A stretch of DNA of 64,000 nucleotides. Origin: Kingdonia uniflora (lineage: Eukaryota; Streptophyta; Magnoliopsida; Ranunculales; Circaeasteraceae). A program made the translations under genes and the position numbers. Positions 55,956 to 64,000 of the stretch are shown one piece after another. The stretch spans positions 310,001 to 374,000 of the forward strand of contig JACGCM010002840.1 of NCBI GenBank assembly GCA_014058105.1, given 5' to 3'. Within the stretch, counting starts at the first letter, position 1, and the number at the start of each line of letters is the position of its first letter. The notes beneath the pieces are model-generated. The model made no database searches, was not told the DNA's origin, and saw nothing but the letters and a program-made list of their open reading frames with translations.

Positions 55956-58463
55956 TGTAGTGTCCAAATTTTTTTTATTATTATTATTTATTTTATTTTA
56001 TTGTTTTTATTATTTATTCTTATTATATTTTATTTGGTTACTTATCATTTTTTCATTCATATATCATACCATACGCATTCTTATTCATATCGTGCATCTT
56101 GCTGTTTCATCCCTTTTCTCTTATCAGGATTTTGGAGTTAGATTCCCTTTTCGTGCTTTTGGTGGTTTAGGTGGTTGGGCAGAGGAGTTTGTTGTTGCTG
56201 TTTCCTCGAGAGGCATGTAGTGGCTTGTTGTTGTTGTTATTGCTGCTGTTGTTGTGTTTTTGTCCTGGGTGGTGTGACCCCGGGGATCTCGTGATCCCGA
56301 GGGAAGCCTTGTGTTTTTCTAATTTTGTCAAAGTCGTTCGAACGACATTTGTAATCGTTCGAACGAGTTGACATGTCCCCTGGAATTTTAGTCTTTGAGG
56401 GTGGTTTCTTCGAACGACTTCCTGTCCTATTCGAATGAGTTGATTGGCCTCCTGGAATTTGGCCCATGATCTCCTATTCGTTGGAACAACTTCTGTGTCC
56501 TTCCTGTGACTTTCTTGTCCATTCAAAGGACTCCATTATCGCTCGAACGACTTGGCGGTTATTTTTCCCCTTTATAGTTTTTTATTTTCATTTCTCTTCC
56601 TCTCTCCCTTATTTCTCCCTCTCACCCTCTCCCTCACTTATCATCTCCTCCGTAGTGTTTGGCATTGTTGTGGGTTGATTCTTCGCCAGGTTCATGGGCG
56701 AGTATTTTCCCCTTTCTCCACACTAATTCGTGATTCAGGTAATTTTAGGGTTTTGTAATTGTGGTTTGATTTGAGGTTTTTCAATTTTTGGAGTGCTTTA
56801 TTGCAGATGTTGGGTTATTGTGTTTCCGCGATTGTCGCCGCGAGTTGACCTATGGTTGTCAGGTTCGGTTTGTTGGAGTTCCGGGCTTATCCTGCGGAAT
56901 TCAAGCCTGTTTATCAGGCGAGTATCCCTTCACTGCTAAGTTACTATACTAGTTAACCTTTGTTAGTTAGAGTTGTACATACTAGCATTGAGGTGTTTGT
57001 GATTGTTGTAAACTATATTGTTCTGGCTGTTGCAATTGTTGATTTCAGTAATGTTGTTTCCTAACCTTAGGCTTATAAAATGTGTTTCTCCTTGTCCCTT
57101 GGAGGGTTGCTTTTGTGGAGCTTTTCTCTTGGGTTGTGTTTGGCTGTTGTACTCCAGTCGGTAGAGACTGATGTTGTTGGACGTCGTGACTGGTTAATTA
57201 GTTACTGTCCGTCTGTGCTTAGATGTCGTGACTGATCAATTTGTCACTGTTAGCATCTGTGTTAGATTGTTACCATCCTCTGAGACAGGTGATTTTCCAG
57301 TGTGTACTGGCCAAGTTGTGGCTGCTGGGTTAGGATCGTTTGCCCTTTTCTCGGTAAGGATTATCCTGTGTGTGGGATGTGGGGGCGGCTGTGGTATTTT
57401 AATCCTTGGGATCTGGTTTCGGCATAAGTTACTTTTATTATTTTAACTTAACGAGATCGGATACATAAACCAACTCTACGTCGGCTGACCCTCGATAGGT
57501 TATCCGGATTCCTACATTGTGATGAAATAGTAGGTGTGTCACCAGCGACAGATACAATCATATCTATTCACCCTTCTGGGAGTGTGGGATGGCATGAGAT
57601 ATTCCTCAGTAACTGGGTCTTCTCCTCGGTGAGGTTGAAATGCCTTGGAACATGTGAATTAAATTTTAGACGTTGGCTCTGTGGGTTGCAAAGCCCGAAA
57701 TACTCTGATCATATGTTAATATCCTTTAGACTGGTCGAGCTTGGACAAGAAATTATACCATTGTATCCAATTGAGGTTTCGTTAAGGTAATTATGCATTA
57801 GCGGTTGATCAGCCCACTATATTGATTTATTAGGTCTAGTTCTTGGTTTCATAACATTCACGTTAGGACAATTTAGCAGCATATCATCATCACAACATAT
57901 CATTTCCTCACTGCACTTTAGTATTCCTCTTTCATACTATTTTGTACTTATATATATATTCCTCTACTCTACCCTCATAAATCTCTTTACTTTAAATTAT
58001 TTTATATATCTCATTCATCTTTCATCTATCTTTGCGCCTGCTATATTAGTTTGTTGTTTAGCCTTGTTGGTCATTAGTGAGTTGTGATTTTTCTCACTCT
58101 CGCTTTGTTCCTCCCTTTCAGAGGCAGATTAGTGCTGGTTTTGCTGAGACTCCATTGGTTAGCACCAAGAGTTGTGTTGTTACGGCTTCGGTGTCAGTTT
58201 AGTATCTTCCTTGTATGATCTCAGCTCTTGACGTTTTTTACAATTTAGAGATATTGTATTTACGTTTTTAGATATGTATATATATCTTTTACTTCCACTG
58301 TATTCCACTTCACTCTGATGATATTGCTATAGTCAATGACCGGGCCTAAACTTTTTGATGGCTTGGTTATTTGTGGGGGCGAATCTGTTGGATTCCCTGA
58401 CCTGTATATTCTGAATGATAGTAATTTGTCTAACTACTAGTTATTGGATTTTGGGGCGTGACA
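55956..58463 (+). mobile_element. LTR 3 (terminal LTR)
   Basis: A complete 2508-bp LTR from TGTAGTGTCC to GGGGCGTGACA, followed by the TATGG duplication. It contains a GTT-repeat, hairpin (about 56276), palindrome cluster (56333-56555) and an AT-rich promoter-like tract (TATATATATA near 57950). Confidence 0.9.
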
Positions 58464-58468
58464 TATGG
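58464..58468. repeat. Target-site duplication TATGG, right
   Basis: Matches 30086-30090; see the left copy. Confidence 0.9.
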
Positions 58469-59480
58469 TCTATTTGGTTCTTTGAACATTTGTATTATGT
58501 TTGTATGATAGCAGTCTTCTTTTGAACTTAATAAAATTAGGTATCAATAATTTATCATTTGTTTACCATTATTTGTCATTTGTTAGCCATGATTTGTCAT
58601 TTGTTAATTATCTATGGTCTATTAAGTTCTTTAAACATTTGTATTATGTTTGTATGATAGCAGTCTTTATTTGAACTTAAAAAAAAATTGGTATCAATAA
58701 TTTGTCATTTGTTCACCATTATTTGTCATTTATTAGCCATGATTTGTCATTTGCTAACTATCTATGGTCTATTTAGTTTTTTGAACATTTGTATCATGTT
58801 TGTATAATAGTAGTCTTCATTTGAACTTAAAAAAATTAGGTATTAATAGTTTGTCATTTGTTCACCATTATTTGTCATTTGTTAGCCATGATTTGTCATT
58901 TGTTAACTATCTATGGTTTATTTAGTTCTTTGAACATTTGTATTATGTTTGTATAATAGTAGTCTTCATTTGAACTTAAAAAAATTAAGTATCAATAATT
59001 TTTTATCTGTTCACCATTATTTATCATTTGTTAGCTATCTATGGTCTATTTCGTTCTTTGAACATTTGTATTGTGTTTGTATGATAGTAGTCTTCATTTG
59101 AACTTAAAAAAATTAGGTATCAATAATTCATCATTTGTTCACCATTATTTGTCATTTGCTAGCCATTATTTGTCATTTATTAGCTATCTATGGTCTATTT
59201 GGTTCTTTAAACAGTTATATTGTTTTTGTATGATAGTAGAGTTCATTTGAACTTAAGAAAATTAGGTAATAATAATTTGCCTTTTGTTAGCCATTATTTG
59301 TCATTTGTTAGTCATTATTTGTCATTTGTTAACTATCTATGGTATATTTGGTTTTTTGAATATTTGTATTGTGTTTGTATGATAGTAGACAACATTTGTA
59401 CTAAAAAAAATAATTTTCCATTTGTGGACTATGATTTGTCATTTGTTATATATAATTTGTCATTTATTAACAAACAATGG
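58464..59480 (+). repeat. 150-bp tandem repeats, left arm of the palindrome
   Basis: Units start at TATGGTCTATTT-like sequence at 58464, 58613, 58763, 58913, 59040, 59189 and 59339. The spacing is 149-150 bp except for one of 127. Each holds TTCTTTGAACATTTGTATTATG, a GATAGTAGTCTTCATTTGAAC tract and three or four TTTGTCATTTGTTA motifs. No coding sense. Confidence 0.9.
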
Positions 59481-59494
59481 CCTATTTAGCTATG

Positions 59495-60060
59495 ATTTGT
59501 CATTTGTTAACAATAACAAACACAAATGTTGTTTACTATCAAACAAACACAATGCAAATGTTCAAAGAACCAAATAGACCATAGATACCTAACAAATAAT
59601 AAATCATGGCTAACAAATGACAAATCATGGTGAACAAATGGTAAATTATTGATACCTAATTTTTTTAAATTCTAATGAAGACTACTATCATACAAACATA
59701 ATACAAATATTCAAAGAACCAAATAGACCATAGATAGTTAACAAATGACAAATCATGGCAAACAAATGACAAATAATGGTGAACAAATGGCAAATTATAG
59801 TCAACAAATAAAAAATCCTGTATAACAAATGAATAACCGTGATTTTAAGAACACATGTTGTCTACTTGCAAACAATCATAATTCATTTGAACCAAATCAA
59901 CTATTCACTTACATCAAATATTGTCTATCTACAATATAAATAATATATAGCGAATGACATATCATAGATAACAAAGGAAAAATCATGGATAATAAATGTT
60001 AGATCATATATAAGAAATGACAAATCTCTGATTAAGGGTTAATTATGTTTTAGACCCGAA
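59495..60060 (-). repeat. Right arm, inverted copies of the tandem repeat
   Basis: The same unit appears in reverse complement (TTCAAAGAACCAAATAGACCATAG at about 59560 and again near 59712). More loosely, GACAAAT and AACAAATG motifs run on to about 60060. The turning point is near 59480-59510, with almost no spacer, so the arms could form a long cruciform or hairpin transcript. Confidence 0.8.
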
Positions 60061-60243
60061 ATAATGACCACGAAAAGATTCAATATTCAACATTTAATAT
60101 CGGCATTCAAAAGATTCAAAACTATATAATTTACATTCAACATTCATTATCATAAAAACCCTAAAAAAAAGTCCCCAAAAATTGTCTCTTTCAAGGCTTC
60201 TTCCCAAAAAATTGCCCTCCAAAAAGCCAAAACTAAAAAAAAC

Positions 60244-60470
60244 CTAATACAACCTCCTCCTCCTCTTCGGAGGAGGAGGAGGAGGTTCATCATCTTCATC
60301 TTCATCTTCATCATCCGCATCATCACCATCATCATCATTATCATCATCATCTTCCTTATCATCATCACCACCACCATTCTCCAACAACTCCCAGTCTTCT
60401 TCCACGTCGAAGTCCTCTTCGGGACATTCGTCCAAAATGTAGTCGGTTGGTTGTTGGGGGAGTTAATACA
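60244..60470 (-). CDS. Acidic low-complexity exon or partial gene
   Basis: The frame reads PTDYILDECPEEDFDVEEDWELL and then Gly, a long Asp/Glu run, PPPPPPKRRRRLY and a stop. There is no ATG in frame; coding is open back to a TAA at about 60463, so it would be the last exon of a - strand gene if real. The acidic tract is encoded by a GAT/GAA microsatellite (about 60285-60375). The KRRRR end resembles a nuclear localisation signal. Unknown function. Confidence 0.35.
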
Positions 60471-60659
60471 AGGAAATCAGACATTATTGAGAGTCTTGAG
60501 ACTTGAGTGAGTGAGTGTGAGGGAGAGAGAGAGAAATGATGGAGGAAGATGGAGAGGTTGGAGTGTTAAGACTTGGGGTTACAAGTTTTTAAGTTTTCAA
60601 ATTGAGAAACGTCAATTAATGCGTCTCTCCCTCTCTTCCCCAAGTAACCACTCCAGACA

Positions 60660-61010
60660 CCTCGCCATAATCTCTGATAACAAATGCCAAATATGATATA
60701 ACAAATGAAAAATCCTGTATACAAAATGTCAAATTATAATTAACAAATGACAAATTATAGTCAACAAATCTCTGATAACAAATGCCAAATCATATATTAC
60801 AAATGAAAAATAGATGATAACAAATGTCATATCATATGAAATAAATGACAAATAGATGATAACAAATACCAAATTATACATAAGAAATGAAAAATTAATA
60901 ATAATTCAACTATACAGACTAGCCATTTTAACAATTATGTACTATAAGAATGATGAAGAAGATATAACAAATGGGAAAGATTATATAAATTAATGATATA
61001 ACTTGTGTAT
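60660..61010 (-). repeat. Right arm (outer part) of the giant inverted repeat
   Basis: Reverse-complement match of 29390-29620, including the unique-looking core AGTCTGTATAGTTxxATTATTATTAA and the GGTATTTGTTATCAT motif. It is separated from the inner arm by about 600 bp containing the acidic exon. Confidence 0.8.
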
Positions 61011-61114
61011 AACTTAGGGTACCTTCCCAGAACTCATTGGGCACAAAAAAAGAAACTTTCATTAGCTTGAATATTGTATAACTTTTAATTAACATTACAT
61101 CAATTTACATCAGT

Positions 61115-61529
61115 TTATGCACTCAGAGGTGGTGGTGGTGGTCGGTCTCCCCGACCACCACCACCGTCTCCTCCTCCGTAACCCCCACCACCACCACCAT
61201 ATTTTCCTCTAATCGTACTCAGGGTAACGACAAGACATCATCAGACCTATCGCAGCCACTTTATCCACCGCTATAACAGCATCCTCTGCCAAAAGATGCA
61301 GACCAAATCTCCTCCCCTGCTCCGACGTCACTATATAGTGAAAGCGTTGCATTTAATAATAATCGCCATCCACCTCTTCTACCTGTTCATACGTTATCCT
61401 ATGGAATGTAGGACGCACTGGAATGGGAGTAGGAAGTTTAAGGGACTGGGTCCCAAAGTATCAATGTCCTGGCTCTTGCATCTTAGCAATAACCCTAGCC
61501 TCGTACGCTTGGCGTCTAGTGGTCACCAT
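61115..61529 (-). pseudogene. MVxTRxQ-family small protein, copy 3 (Gly-rich end)
   Basis: ATG at 61529 gives MVTTRRQAYEARVIAKMQEPG, a TGA, then YFGTQSLKLPTPIPVRPTF and ITYEQVEEVDGDYY. A TAA follows, then RFHYIVTSEQGRRFGLHLLAEDAV and CRYPEYD. After another stop or frame change the end is GKYGGGGGGYGGGDGGGGRG, DRPPPPPLSA and TAA at 61115. Block order and many residues match copy 1 at 11861. A TATA box lies 71 bp upstream. Gly/Tyr/Arg-rich tails often bind RNA, but nothing here proves it. Confidence 0.55.
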
Positions 61530-61599
61530 CTTCATCACAGAGTAGATACACAAGATTAAATAAAGAATAAAGAAGTACTTTCTGAATAAACCATATCAG

Positions 61600-61607
61600 T
61601 ATTTATA
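61600..61607 (-). promoter_or_regulatory. TATA box for the gene at 61529
   Basis: On the - strand TATAAATA lies 71 bp before the ATG, within an otherwise AT-rich but non-repetitive stretch. Confidence 0.45.
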
Positions 61608-61951
61608 CCATAGCACTACAAACCACAGTAGTATATAATGCTGAGTTCCAAATCCTAATGTTAGATGAATTCAAACACAGTAGTATTTAATGCTGGCGAA
61701 ACCTATTAAAAATGAAGAAACATTGGAAATGTATTTGTTATTTAATGAAATATATGTCATCCAACAATAATCGAGTTGTTATTTGTTTATGGTTTTTGTT
61801 ATTTGTATTCGATAAATTGCATGGTATTATTAAAATGTTGTCATTTGCTATATATGATTTAGCATTTGATCATTTAGAACTTAACATTCAATTGCCATAA
61901 ATTAACGTCACTAAAGATAAGCCATATTACACTTCACTCCTACATATTTCT

Positions 61952-62389
61952 CTACATGTTAAGATCTAGAGATTTTAACTTGGACAAAAGATCTTGTAGT
62001 ATCTCCGTTCTGACTTCCGAGATCCTTAGTTAAGTGTAAGCTTCAGAAGTAATAGTGTCGAGGATATGATTGCTCCCTTTGCCAAAATTTGTGATGTCTT
62101 CCGCTGTTGACGATTGTGGCCTTTTAGAATCATCGGGCGCAGAGGATTCTTAAAACTAAGTTTTGAACTGATAATGGTATTGTGGGCAATGGTAGAATCT
62201 CCTACTGGGCAGTTTAGAGACTCTGCAAATGAGACAACAATCGCACCTTTTCACCTCATCTACCCACGCCCATAAACCACACCCACCAATTTTGCGAGCG
62301 CATTGACAGAACCAGTGGTTAAGGTTGAGGCTTGTGCGTGAGAGACGAAGATCTCAATTTTTACCGCACCAACAAATAAGGGAATGCAT
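61952..62389 (-). pseudogene. GRF-type zinc-finger protein
   Basis: ATG at 62389 starts MHSLICWCGKN, then TGA (62354-62356), then the same frame continues LRLSRTSLNLNHWFCQCARK, GGCGLWAWVDEVKR and CDCCLICRVSKLPSRRFYHCP. The C-x-C-G start, the aromatic F-x-x-C, the CGLWAWVDE block and a second partial finger fit tandem GRF zinc fingers, which bind single-stranded nucleic acid. After two more stops a Ser/Thr-rich stretch and a Leu-rich helical end (VRTEILQDLLSKLKSLDL) follow to TAG at 61952. GRF genes of this kind commonly accompany plant transposons. Confidence 0.55.
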
Positions 62390-62710
62390 CGTTGGTAGGG
62401 ATGTATGTAATGCTTGAGAACTGGAAGCAAGTATACAGGTAATGTGGTATAACGTTATGACAAGCTATTTATAAAGAAATGAAAATTAACACATGATAAT
62501 GATACCCTTGGTCACAACAAATGCCATATCTCCCGCTTTAAAGCCGACAGATTATTGCCTTTATAGATGATATGACAAGTTATTCTTAAAGTCAACTTTG
62601 ATTACATTTACAACAAGTTATCTAGCCAAAACATCCACGTGGTTCCCAACACTCTAAACACTAAGCCCTAAACCCTGCTACGCATGATTCAAAGTCCTAA
62701 CTCTCCCAAG

Positions 62711-62720
62711 TATAAAAATA
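62711..62720 (+). promoter_or_regulatory. TATA box before coiled-coil copy A
   Basis: TATAAAAATA lies 50-59 bp before the ATG at 62770, next to a telo-box-like CCCTAAAC. Confidence 0.45.
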
Positions 62721-62769
62721 AGCCCTAAACTAAAGCTCTAACCGTCAACTCTTTAAAACTTCTCAAGAA

Positions 62770-63060
62770 ATGTTGCACTCCCACTCCACTCGATTTAACC
62801 GTGCCTTCCAATACCCCTCAAGATTGGTTTGAGGTGGTAGTGATTGAGGAAGATCAGGCTGACAAACGTCCCTTCACGTTGAATATAATTTGCCTAACGG
62901 AGAAGGGTATCATCGGTGAGAAGGCGTAACTACTGAAAGAGCATTACAAAGAGTTCAAGGAGAAATTAGGTGAACTCGATGAAATGTATGAAGAACTAGA
63001 TAAAATTATAAAAAAGAAAAGAAAGCATGACAAATGCGAACTTATCTTTAGCATATGACA
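62770..63060 (+). pseudogene. Coiled-coil gene, copy A
   Basis: ATG at 62770 gives MLHSHSTRFNRAFQ. After a frame change come NTPQDWFEVVVIEEDQADKR, LTEKGIIGEKA, a TAA, and LLKEHYKEFKEKLGELDEMY with EELDKIIKKKRKHDK. The order and sequence match copy B 550 bp downstream, but the breaks are at different places. No domain recognised beyond the helical, Glu/Lys-rich character. Confidence 0.5.
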
Positions 63061-63277
63061 AATCGATGTGAGAAGTAATGATAATTGATTAGACAACTCA
63101 GTATAAAAACTTTTATTACTTATGTGTAGAACAAGAAACGATGGCGCTGAACCAAGTAATAATTACTTTTACCCTAAACAGCAGGTAATCCCTGGCATGC
63201 ATCCCTTCCCAATGCATTCAACTCTCCTTATGAAAGATTTAAGTTCAAATAAAATATTTTTTATTCTTCAACTATTC

Positions 63278-63294
63278 AAACCCTAAACCCTAAA
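63278..63294 (+). promoter_or_regulatory. Tandem telo-box
   Basis: AAACCCTAAACCCTAAA lies 24 bp before the ATG of coiled-coil copy B. Telo-boxes (AAACCCTAA) are known plant promoter elements. A weaker one precedes copy A (about 62655-62730), so the element was duplicated with the gene. Confidence 0.5.
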
Positions 63295-63317
63295 CTCTTT
63301 TCAACTTCTGAAGAAAA

Positions 63318-63800
63318 ATGTCGCACTCCACTCGAGTTAGCCATGCCTCTTCGAGCACTCCATACAATTTGTTTGAGTCGGTAGGGATGCAGGAAGATCA
63401 GCATGACCAACGTCTCTACAAATTGAATAGACTAGACTAACGGAGAAGGATGTCTCCGGTGAGAAGGCAAAAATGCTGAAAGAGCATTACGAAGACTTTA
63501 GGGATAAATTAGAAGCGTTCGATTATATCCAGGATGAACTGCATCAAACTATAGTAAAGAAAGATCAGTATTTTGAAGAGTTCAAGTTCTATATACGCTT
63601 CTTGGAAGATCAGCTCTGCGCCGTAAAGCTGGACCGGGATGAGCACAAGAAACTGTAGGAAGAGTCGGCTTCTAAGATTAGTTGTCTCGAGCAGAAGATC
63701 CAGGATTTGGAACGCGATCTGGAATGCGCAGAATGTGATCAGGAGGTGTTGCGAACATTTGTTTTTTTGGTGTTTCGTTTGTTTGTTTTTTGTGTTAACT
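63318..63800 (+). pseudogene. Coiled-coil gene, copy B
   Basis: ATG at 63318 gives MSHSTRVSHASSSTPYNLFE and MQEDQHDQRLYKLN. A small frame change near 63436 is followed by TEKDVSGEKAKMLKEHYEDF, RDKLEAFDYIQDELHQTIVK and LEDQLCAVKLDRDEHKKL. A TAG (63656-63658) comes next, then SKISCLEQKIQDLERDLE to about 63740 and a hydrophobic tail with TAA near 63800. A long parallel coiled coil is likely. The architecture recalls the coiled-coil cluster at 16.7-19.7 kb, though direct similarity was not evident. Confidence 0.5.
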
Positions 63801-64000
63801 AGTACTTTGCCTTTGTATGAATAAAAATATGTTTTGTTTGGTACTATTTCATTTGCTTTTTGTTATTAAGTAGTGGTTTCTGTTTGGTATATGGCAAACA
63901 AAACAATCACAGTTCTCTAAGAAAATAATGATGATATAGGGGGGATAAGTTTAATGATGAACTTAGCAGAACTGAAGGTAAAAATTCAACAAACAATGCA
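63801..64000. other. 3' flank of coiled-coil copy B
   Basis: AT-rich and possibly intronic. A short helical frame (MMNLAELKVKIQQTM) opens at the very end and may begin another exon that continues outside the window. Confidence 0.3.

Larger units (their letters stand above)
30091..58463 (+). mobile_element. Tandem (three-LTR) chromovirus-like Ty3/gypsy block
   Basis: LTRs in + orientation start at 30091, 51160 and 55956, each with TGTAGTGTCC. The outermost pair is bounded by TATGG duplications. Between LTR 1 and LTR 2 lies one internal region (gag end, PR, RT, RH, then INT after the nested insertion). Between LTR 2 and LTR 3 lies a second, deleted one (PBS, gag start, RH, INT, PPT). The gene order PR-RT-RH-INT with a C-terminal chromodomain-like segment, a 2.4-2.5 kb LTR and a tRNA-Met PBS fits the Tekay/Del clade of chromoviruses; the clade is inferred. 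All genes are broken. Confidence 0.85.

Noticed and set aside
1..64000. CRISPR array, bacterial operon or tRNA/rRNA genes
   Set aside because: The DNA is plant nuclear in character. The regular repeats seen (24, 45, 15 and 150 bp) are contiguous or transposon-linked with no spacer pattern, and no cloverleaf or rRNA sequence was recognised.

Overview
This is plant nuclear DNA. The genes have GT-AG introns, and nearly everything recognisable is a transposable element or its remains: Mutator-like (MULE), Ty3/gypsy, LINE-derived RNase H, CACTA and Ulp1-carrying sequence. A dicot fits best. The antisense ORF of the Tat-like element resembles ones I associate with asterids or Apiaceae, but the sequence alone does not fix the family. 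No tRNA, rRNA or CRISPR was seen, and no clear intact host gene.

Layout. (1) 0.5-5.6 kb: a decayed MULE with a mudrA-type transposase on the + strand and a convergent zinc-knuckle/GRF-like gene on the - strand. (2) 5.9-10.1 kb: AT-rich DNA with no gene seen. (3) 10.1-13.3 kb: an unrecognised - strand ORF, a small gene starting MVTTRNQ behind a TATA box, and a 5'-truncated LINE RNase H fragment with target duplications. (4) 13.7-24.6 kb: a decayed Ty3/gypsy element of Tat type. Its pol (PR-RT-RH-INT) is on the - strand, a 45-bp tandem repeat block lies behind pol, and a long multi-exon coiled-coil gene cluster with a Transposase_28-like domain lies on the opposite (+) strand. (5) 24.6-29.3 kb: a + strand gene with a DUF1985-like region and a C-terminal Ulp1/C48 peptidase domain, heavily interrupted. 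(6) 29.4-61.0 kb: a large imperfect inverted repeat made of TTTGTCATTTGTTA-type sequence, partly organised as about 150-bp tandem units, split by a 28.4-kb nested retrotransposon block. (7) 61.1-64 kb: a second MVTTRRQ/Gly-rich small gene and a GRF zinc-finger gene on the - strand, with two diverged copies of a coiled-coil gene on the + strand.

The nest is the best-resolved part. A chromovirus-like Ty3/gypsy unit occupies 30091-58463, flanked by the exact 5-bp duplication TATGG. It has three LTRs in the same orientation (30091, 51160, 55956) and two partial internal regions, so it is a tandem (dimeric) element sharing a central LTR. Inside its first internal region sits a second, oppositely oriented member of the same family (34572-49590; duplication ATTTG/GTTTG), with PBS for initiator tRNA-Met, gag, PR, RT, RH, INT, a chromodomain-like tail and PPT. 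Inside one LTR of that element sits a 5.36-kb CACTA transposon (35530-40888; 3-bp duplication AGT). This carries a nearly complete, intron-containing captured copy of a DUF707 host gene on the - strand.

Almost every coding region is interrupted by stops or frameshifts, so the window reads as a heterochromatic graveyard. The most unusual points are the captured DUF707 gene, the three-copy MVxTRxQ small-protein family found beside two different element types, the antisense gene cluster with satellite-like repeats in the Tat element, the giant palindrome, and an Ulp1 domain whose catalytic histidine is asparagine.
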